Assembly: GCA_020402945.1 (NCBI GenBank)
Contig: JADBYQ010000059.1
Span: 1-64,000 of the forward strand
DNA length: 64,000 nt
Reading direction: 5' to 3'
From: Cytophagales bacterium
Lineage (GTDB): Bacteria > Bacteroidota > Bacteroidia > Cytophagales > Cyclobacteriaceae
Translations under genes and position numbers: made by a program
In this document: in pieces, positions 59,301 through 64,000 of the stretch
Layout: each line of letters begins with the position of its first letter
How positions within the stretch are numbered: position 1 is the first letter of the stretch
The notes under the pieces: generated by a model
What the model saw: the letters and a program-made list of their open reading frames with translations, nothing else
What the model was told of the DNA's origin: nothing
Databases searched by the model: none

Positions 59301-61324
59301 AAAATAGTTCCGTTCAAAAAGAATGCACCCGCATTGCAGCCATTAATCAAAAACACGGGATACTTGCCGTGATTATTGTAACCTAAAACCGGATCTGAAA
59401 CAAAACCAATGTCAATATCGATAGTGCCGGGTGATGAATGTCCAAAAAACGTAATAAGATTTGTTCCTTTATTCACCTGATCAGATACATTGATCAGCTG
59501 AGAAGGATTTGATTCCCTCTTTCCAATTGTCGTGATGTTGCCCCCCCAACTTGCTCCCTTTGCCACATCTTTAAACCCATCGACATAGCTTCGAAACAAA
59601 GGCAATTCAAAAGGTTGAATGCCACCGCTGAGATGAAGTCCCTGCTTCCTCCACTCTTGTGCAACCGAAGCCGATTCGGTTTCAATTATCTTATTCAAAT
59701 AAGCAGCCACTTGTGTGGCGTTCGAAGCAGACAATCTTCCTGTTGCCACTTTCGGTTCGAACGTAGTGCCGCCCAACCCTGCTGTAAATGCCATGTCGGC
59801 AGCTGGATAACCAGCCGAAGGCACTAGGTCTCTAAATTCACTGGGGGGCAATGCTTTTCTTTGATAGCTGGAGTAAGAAGAAATATCTCTACCCTTGCCA
59901 ATGATAAATAAGTATTTTGGATTACCCTTATCAACCATCCATCGCATAAACTCATAAATCGCAAGTGAAGAGGTCTCTCCATAGTTGAATTGATCGTAGA
60001 GTTGATCAGAAGTAATGGTAAGCGTATCGTATTTTCCGCCCGCGTTTGAAGCTCTGTACGCAGCATAGGACTGTACCACATTGGCGTAGCCAAGCGCGGG
60101 TTTCATCAAGGCCCGGTGCGTTATGATTAAGAAATTAGGAATCGTTGGATTGATAGACCGAAACGAGACAGGCTTTATAATGGGCGTTGTTGTGATACTT
60201 GCCGCCAATAACTTTCTCGCTGTTGAAGTATTTGAAACCACCGCGCTCAGTGCACTTCCCGCTGCGCGTGTTCCAATAGTAAGTACATCATCTGGGTCGG
60301 TCACATCCCACAAGCGAGTATTGGGAGACGGGTTGTCAATCTCGATGTACGATTTATTAGAACCGTTCACTTGAAGAATAAATTTCTTCTCGGTTAGGGT
60401 TGAAGCGTTGAAATTCTGTGGAAACGTGATTTTCACAAAAGCAGTGCTAAACTGAAACCGGTTGGTAGTGGAGGTAGCCGCTTTTAATCGAACCGTTACT
60501 TTTCCATCGGCACCTATGTCACTCCAATTGATCGGCAATGAAAGCAAAGGTGTTTCAAATCCAAAAAAATTGGTGGAAGTAATTGACCGCATGGCTCCCG
60601 TGTTTGCACCAACCAAAACTTCAGCACCATGCGCAATGTTGTCGCGCCCGACTAAAAATACTTCTAGCTGCGGCAATCCCGCCAAGGGCACCGAGTTAGT
60701 GACAAGGTCAAGTACGTAATCGATCGATTGATTTTGTTGTAGTGCAGTTCCAAACCATCCTTCCGCCTGCACAAACTGAGTATAGCTTAGCTCACTATTT
60801 TGAGTAGCGCCTGCAGAATAACTATTCCCTAATACCAACAGCCTTTCCTCGTTATGAAAAACTTCTTTTGGAATATTCGAAACATTCACCTCAGAGAAAT
60901 TTGCCATGCGTTTTCCAGCTGGCGGAATCAATGAATAAGTTAGGAAATAGGCCGTTGTATCGCTGTAAAGGTTATAAAAATTGTGAGGCTGTGCAGAGGA
61001 CGGCTGATAAAGTTTTTTGTCGAGTGTGCCATCGTTTTTTCGTCCAAAAAATTCAATAAAATCAGTCGCGTTAAAAACAGCATCCGATTCGCCTTGCACA
61101 AAAATAGCTTGCTCTACACCTCTGTGATATAGCTTTATCAGTCGTGGGTCTACCGAGTTCACTGGAAAACTTGCCGCTAAAAGATCTGAGTAAGTGAGTC
61201 TATAGATGCCGTCTTTTGCAACCGAGACTTTGTAATAGGACTGATTCCCATTAATCCAACTATTGGCATATTGCCCGCTTGCAGAAAGGGAGAACAAAAT
61301 GAGCCCAAAAGCCAACATTCTCAT
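56390..61324 (-). CDS. PorU2-like C25 (gingipain family) type IX sortase/protease
   Basis: A 1644-residue exported protein (from start 61324) with signal peptide (LAFGLILFSLSASG). An N-terminal beta-rich prodomain is followed by a peptidase C25 domain: catalytic His at about 629 in ITFFGHSSPGTIDID and Cys at about 663 in FLINGCNAGAFFLNG. Several Ig/CARDB-like domains fill the C-terminal half. It ends with a T9SS sorting domain (KSVYPNPSTSSFYFSF, GIYIFRMNVTAKG). PorU cleaves such tails and links cargo to lipopolysaccharide; the larger size and the tail fit the PorU2 type, common in Cytophagales. No porV lies beside it. Start could also be 61318. Confidence 0.85.
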   Translation of the reverse strand: MRMLAFGLILFSLSASGQYANSWINGNQSYYKVSVAKDGIYRLTYSDLLAASFPVNSVDPRLIKLYHRGVEQAIFVQGESDAVFNATDFIEFFGRKNDGTLDKKLYQPSSAQPHNFYNLYSDTTAYFLTYSLIPPAGKRMANFSEVNVSNIPKEVFHNEERLLVLGNSYSAGATQNSELSYTQFVQAEGWFGTALQQNQSIDYVLDLVTNSVPLAGLPQLEVFLVGRDNIAHGAEVLVGANTGAMRSITSTNFFGFETPLLSLPINWSDIGADGKVTVRLKAATSTTNRFQFSTAFVKITFPQNFNASTLTEKKFILQVNGSNKSYIEIDNPSPNTRLWDVTDPDDVLTIGTRAAGSALSAVVSNTSTARKLLAASITTTPIIKPVSFRSINPTIPNFLIITHRALMKPALGYANVVQSYAAYRASNAGGKYDTLTITSDQLYDQFNYGETSSLAIYEFMRWMVDKGNPKYLFIIGKGRDISSYSSYQRKALPPSEFRDLVPSAGYPAADMAFTAGLGGTTFEPKVATGRLSASNATQVAAYLNKIIETESASVAQEWRKQGLHLSGGIQPFELPLFRSYVDGFKDVAKGASWGGNITTIGKRESNPSQLINVSDQVNKGTNLITFFGHSSPGTIDIDIGFVSDPVLGYNNHGKYPVFLINGCNAGAFFLNGTIFGEDWMLATNKGARSFIAHSSFGFSNTLRAYSDLFYHVGFADTTFIQKGIGDVQKEVASRYLNSFGSDILSVTQVQQMVLLGDPAVKLFGTAKPDYLLENTSLSLLSLDGLPVTSQSNSFCVRVVRKNLGATGTGNLPMRLIRTFSDNTSKSYDSIFQNVLSQDTVVFRVKRDAAGGGLNQFTVIIDPLNTIKEISKLNNSATFNGLISSNGTKNLFPSPYALVSKQSLDLVFQATDLISSVRDFRIEIDTTNLFNSSFLKSQVVSGEVLAKVSVNLLPVDSTVYYWRTRFDKPKSNESTEWMTTSFTFIKNGSEGWGQLKFPQYNENQVFGLLKDAQLRKLSYLESVQPFSVTTFGSTNPTPATSVSFKINNVEYNVASQGQPCRSNTINLVAFNKNTAVPYAGIPFNFQDPRTCGREPQLINSFLLSELETGLNDDLATYIDAIQQSDSVVLFSIGNPGYTTWSNNVKTKLGNFGISAAQINLLLDGEPIVILGRKGAAVGTARVFKSSVAPATAQSLSVAKTITGRFSNGSMKSTVIGPAKNWVRLVNQVTELQTTDVVGFTIYGVSLLGVETMLRDNVTGTLDLSFIDAKQYPLLRLEVKMEDAVNLSAAQLRKWIVLFETVAEGILVRKGAIAQQTVQEGQTFTDQSFGFTNISDKQFSGQLTVRTDVLTKNSGKNQSSSFFINAPKPGETIGISFSIDTKLKAGLNDVSVFVNPKELPEQYYDNNIVNGLDYLKVLPDLTAPTLKVRIDGRVIQNKDFVSNQPNIEIELSDDNPFLLKKDTVGMTIFLKSECGNSNCPFTPIYFGRPDVTWSPATSTEPFKVKFAPQSLTEGLYTLRVEGTDASGNKSGLKPYEIDFRVSDSTVLVLKSVYPNPSTSSFYFSFVLSGNNLPDDFSLQIYSLDGRLIQNFGRAQVENFIIGTNEFSWSAVDSAGNEMPNGIYIFRMNVTAKGKSVSQKGRLVLMR

Positions 61325-61494
61325 ACAAAGCCCCACCTTTATGCTAGTATAATAGTTCACACGGATCAATACGAATTCAAAAATAGTGGTAACAGGGGAT
61401 TAAAACTATTCCATGTCTATTTCGATAATATCTGTAGGATCTTGTCAAGCGATCAATTTCTTGCCTTTCGTATCTTTGAAATCAAACGTTGTTT

Positions 61495-62100
61495 ATGAAA
61501 CAGGTATTGCTCATTGCTTTCTTTGCCAATATTGTACCAGCTTTTTCTCAAACAGAAACAGAAGTTTTTGTTAATGACTTTGACAACCGCAAAAACAAAT
61601 TACAACATGATGGCATGGTTGTATTGGGTTCGTGGGCAAGTGCGAATATCATCGGGAGTGCCATCGGGTATGGGCTTTCAACCAGTAACGAAGAAAAAGA
61701 GTTTTACATCATGAACGGCTCGTGGGGACTCATTAACCTTGGTCTCGCTTTACCTGCGTTATTGGCCAAACCCAAACCAACCGCATCGCTATACGACCTT
61801 CAAAGAAATCAAACAAAATTTGAAAAGATATTCTTAGCCAACGCGGTGCTTGACGTGGCCTACATTGCAGGAGGCTTTTACCTGAAAGAGTATGCAAGCA
61901 ACCAGTCGGCACTCAAAGATCAAGAACGATTTAATGGGTTTGGCAATGCAATTATCCTGCAAGGTGCAGGCCTGATGGCTTTTGATATTGCGATGACACT
62001 GCTTACTACTAAAAATAGAAGAACTCATTTAGATCCTTTTTTGAAGAAGACCTATTTCTCGTTCTCCGGCAATTCATTGCGCTTGGGGTATCGGTTTTAA
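61495..62100 (+). CDS. DUF6992-like exported/membrane protein
   Basis: A 201-residue protein with signal peptide (KQVLLIAFFANIVPAFSQ) and three or four hydrophobic stretches (ASANIIGSAIGYGLSTS; GLINLGLALPALLA; NAVLDVAYIAGGFYL; NAIILQGAGLMAFDIAMTLL). The order and the NGSWGLINLGLA stretch resemble DUF6992 proteins of Bacteroidetes. It ends in an aromatic LRLGYRF, which might suit outer-membrane placement, though the hydrophobic helices argue for the inner membrane. Function is unknown. A TATCTTTG element at 61471-61478 may be its -7 box, but I find no -33 at normal spacing. Confidence 0.65.
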   Translation: MKQVLLIAFFANIVPAFSQTETEVFVNDFDNRKNKLQHDGMVVLGSWASANIIGSAIGYGLSTSNEEKEFYIMNGSWGLINLGLALPALLAKPKPTASLYDLQRNQTKFEKIFLANAVLDVAYIAGGFYLKEYASNQSALKDQERFNGFGNAIILQGAGLMAFDIAMTLLTTKNRRTHLDPFLKKTYFSFSGNSLRLGYRF

Positions 62101-62117
62101 AGAAACATTCGTTTCTT
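62100..62117 (+). terminator. Possible terminator after the DUF6992-like gene
   Basis: AAGAAAC and GTTTCTT form a perfect 7-bp stem with a 4-nt loop beginning at the last base of the stop codon. Only a short T-rich run follows, so it is a weak candidate. Confidence 0.4.
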
Positions 62118-62182
62118 GTTTCGCTAATGAGTAGTTGGTATTTTAGCTAAATTGGGAACTTGTATCTCCACTTTTTCAAAAC

Positions 62183-64000
62183 ATGCCCCTTAGTCTAAAC
62201 GAAATTAGAAAACGTGCTACCGAATTTTCCAAAGAATGGGAGAATGTGACTGACGAGCGTGCGGAGGCGCAGACGTTTTGGAATAACTTCTTCAATATTT
62301 TTGGTGTATCACGCAAGCGAGTAGCCAGTTTTGAAAAGCCCGTAAAGAAAGCCGATGGACATCAGGGATTTATTGACCTGCTTTGGAAAGGGATTGTACT
62401 GGTAGAACATAAAAGCAAAGGCAAAGACCTTGAAACTGCTTACAAACAAGCAAAAGATTATTTCCCTGGCCTCAAAGACGAGGAGTTGCCACGGTACATT
62501 GTGGTTTCCAACTTTCAAGACATTAAGCTTTTTGATCTGGAAAGCAATACCGACTCAGAATTCAAACTAAAAGATCTGTACAAAAACATAAACCTATTCG
62601 GGTTTATTAGTGGATACCAGCAAAAAGTTTACAAAGATCAGGAACCTGTAAACATAAAGGCAGCCGAACTAATGGGAGGTTTGCACGATGCACTTCTGGC
62701 CAATGGCTATCAGGGGCATGAATTGGAAGTGATGCTGGTGCGCTTGTTGTTTTGTCTCTTTGCCGAAGACACAACCATATTTGAGAAGCAGCAGTTTACC
62801 GAATACATTGAGCTACGCACCAACCCAGACGGCAGCGATCTGGGCATTCACCTTGGGCAACTCTTTCAAACATTAAATGCAGCCGAAGACAAGAGACAGA
62901 AAAATCTAGACGAGCAAGTAGCCGCTTTTCCATATGTGAACGGTTCACTCTTTGCCGAAACGATTAACCTTGCATCGTTTAACAGCGAAATGCGCAGCAA
63001 ATTATTGAAGTGCTGCTATTTCGATTGGAGCATTATTTCACCTGCCATCTTTGGTTCTATGTTTCAAAGTGTAATGAATCCAAAAGAACGCAGAAATTTG
63101 GGCGCTCACTATACCAGTGAAAAGAACATTCGCAAAGTAATCGATGGTTTATTTTTAGATGAGTTAAAAGAAGAATTTGAAAACATCAAAACCAACAAAT
63201 CAAAACTCATAAAATTTCAAGAGAAGATCGCCAAACTTAAATTTCTCGATCCCGCTTGCGGCAGTGGTAACTTTCTTATCATTACTTACCGCGAGCTGCG
63301 TTTGTTGGAAATTGAAATACTCAAAATATTATTCAGGGGCCAATACGTTACCGATGTAAGTGCCCTAAGCAAAATTGATGTAGACGCTTTTTATGGGATA
63401 GAGTACGAAGAATTTGCTTCGCAGATTGCGCAAGTGGCCATGTGGTTGATCGATCATCAAATGAACATGAAACTCTCTGCAGAATTTGGAGAATACTACA
63501 AGCGCTTGCCATTGCGAAAAAGTGCAACCATTGTGCACGGAAATGCTTTACGCATTGATTGGCAAAGTCTGCTGAATCCAGTAAATAGTATCTACATAGA
63601 GGCCGAGCATGTTAACATCTATAAAGGCGAAGAGCCTGTAGAGAAATATAAAGTAGCCAATATAAAAGCTAAAACAGTAACGATTGTTGAGGGAGCCAAA
63701 CCCAAAACAAAAGAAAAAACAACGTTTGATTACATTTTAGGGAATCCACCCTTTATAGGCACGGCCTATCAAAGTAAAGAGCAAAAAGAAGACATGGCCA
63801 GGGTCTTCAATGGGGTAAAGTCGTTTGGAATGCTTGACTATGTTTGTGCTTGGTATATTATTTCGGCTAAAGTAATACAAAACTCAACAACTCAAGTATC
63901 CTTTGTTTCAACAAATTCCATTTCTCAAGGAGAGCAACCAGCCGTACTTTGGAGTGAATTACTTAAACTCGGTGCTAAAATTAAATTTAGTCATCGTACG
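62183..64000 (+). CDS. MmeI-like type IIL/IIG restriction-modification enzyme, partial
   Basis: The first 606 codons of a gene cut by the window end. The N-terminus (about 1-80) holds a PD-(D/E)XK nuclease: Asp65, then nine residues, then Glu75-His-Lys77 in GFIDLLWKGIVLVEHKSKG, the same spacing as in MmeI. A helical connector follows. The methyltransferase domain has motif I FLDPACGSGNFLI (Asp at about 356) and motif IV GNPPFIG (Asn at about 521), for N6-adenine. The C-terminal target-recognition domain lies beyond the window. One chain would cut and methylate, so no separate subunits are needed. Host-defence role is inferred from the family. Confidence 0.88.
   Translation, partial: MPLSLNEIRKRATEFSKEWENVTDERAEAQTFWNNFFNIFGVSRKRVASFEKPVKKADGHQGFIDLLWKGIVLVEHKSKGKDLETAYKQAKDYFPGLKDEELPRYIVVSNFQDIKLFDLESNTDSEFKLKDLYKNINLFGFISGYQQKVYKDQEPVNIKAAELMGGLHDALLANGYQGHELEVMLVRLLFCLFAEDTTIFEKQQFTEYIELRTNPDGSDLGIHLGQLFQTLNAAEDKRQKNLDEQVAAFPYVNGSLFAETINLASFNSEMRSKLLKCCYFDWSIISPAIFGSMFQSVMNPKERRNLGAHYTSEKNIRKVIDGLFLDELKEEFENIKTNKSKLIKFQEKIAKLKFLDPACGSGNFLIITYRELRLLEIEILKILFRGQYVTDVSALSKIDVDAFYGIEYEEFASQIAQVAMWLIDHQMNMKLSAEFGEYYKRLPLRKSATIVHGNALRIDWQSLLNPVNSIYIEAEHVNIYKGEEPVEKYKVANIKAKTVTIVEGAKPKTKEKTTFDYILGNPPFIGTAYQSKEQKEDMARVFNGVKSFGMLDYVCAWYIISAKVIQNSTTQVSFVSTNSISQGEQPAVLWSELLKLGAKIKFSHRT

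Overview
The window looks like chromosomal DNA from a Bacteroidetes bacterium, most likely of the Cytophagales type. The grounds are a TonB-dependent receptor with a DUF4249 lipoprotein, LytS/LytTR two-component pairs, a giant C25 peptidase of the type IX secretion (PorU2-like) class with a T9SS sorting tail, DUF4252 genes behind an ECF sigma factor, menaquinone synthesis (MenA), a CrtI-type carotenoid desaturase, TAnnTTTG-type promoters, and a general lack of Shine-Dalgarno sequences. No rRNA, tRNA or CRISPR array was seen. The genus cannot be fixed from the sequence alone.

Layout. 1-280: three 87-bp tandem repeats built of two hairpins each; a diverged relative sits at 5715-5772. 418-5484: TonB-dependent receptor, DUF4249 lipoprotein, LytS-like kinase and LytTR regulator in one run. 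5802-9737 (minus): carotenoid desaturase, then a GMC oxidoreductase with its small Tat-type partner. 9848-15984: housekeeping and envelope genes (TIGR02757, OmpA, LysM, NfeD, KdsB, MenA). 16036-19537 (minus): GreA-like protein, then a probable envelope-stress operon LiaF-like / DUF4288 / LytS / LytTR. 19677-20456: HigBA toxin-antitoxin with a readable promoter and operator. 20464-23914 (minus): two overlapping glutathione peroxidases, then a putative AbiC-type phage-exclusion gene lying between an intact M20 amidohydrolase gene and a 24-codon relic of a second M20 gene end. 24120-29837: amidohydrolase, orphan tyrosine recombinase, a small zinc-ribbon protein, and an ECF42-type sigma cassette with VOC and YCII/DGPF genes. 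29802-34411 (minus): GH32 fructan hydrolase, MsrB, SDR, membrane protein, DHFR, Fmt. 34542-38168: ExbD, short SSB divergent from a zinc-ribbon protein across an array of 10-bp-phased palindromes, SDR, serine hydrolase. 38202-43986: Hsp20-like, CDF-like membrane protein, ABC exporter pair, and a sigma / anti-sigma-like / DUF4252 cassette. 44080-49583: a prokaryotic pentameric ligand-gated ion channel homologue, CinA, lipoyl E2 acyltransferase and cystathionine gamma-synthase. 49616-62100: TPR sensor kinase, MFS transporter, VPS10/sortilin-like exported protein, PorU2-like sortase, DUF6992-like protein. 62183-64000: the first 606 codons of an MmeI-like single-chain restriction-modification enzyme that runs off the window.

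Most of the window is ordinary core genome. The parts that deserve attention are the AbiC insertion with its gene-end relic, the ssb/zinc-ribbon operator, the ligand-gated channel, the LiaF-LytS-LytTR operon with matched direct repeats, and the dispersed hairpin repeat family. I found no clear evidence for a wholly new multi-gene system; the AbiC locus and the phased-palindrome locus are the closest candidates.
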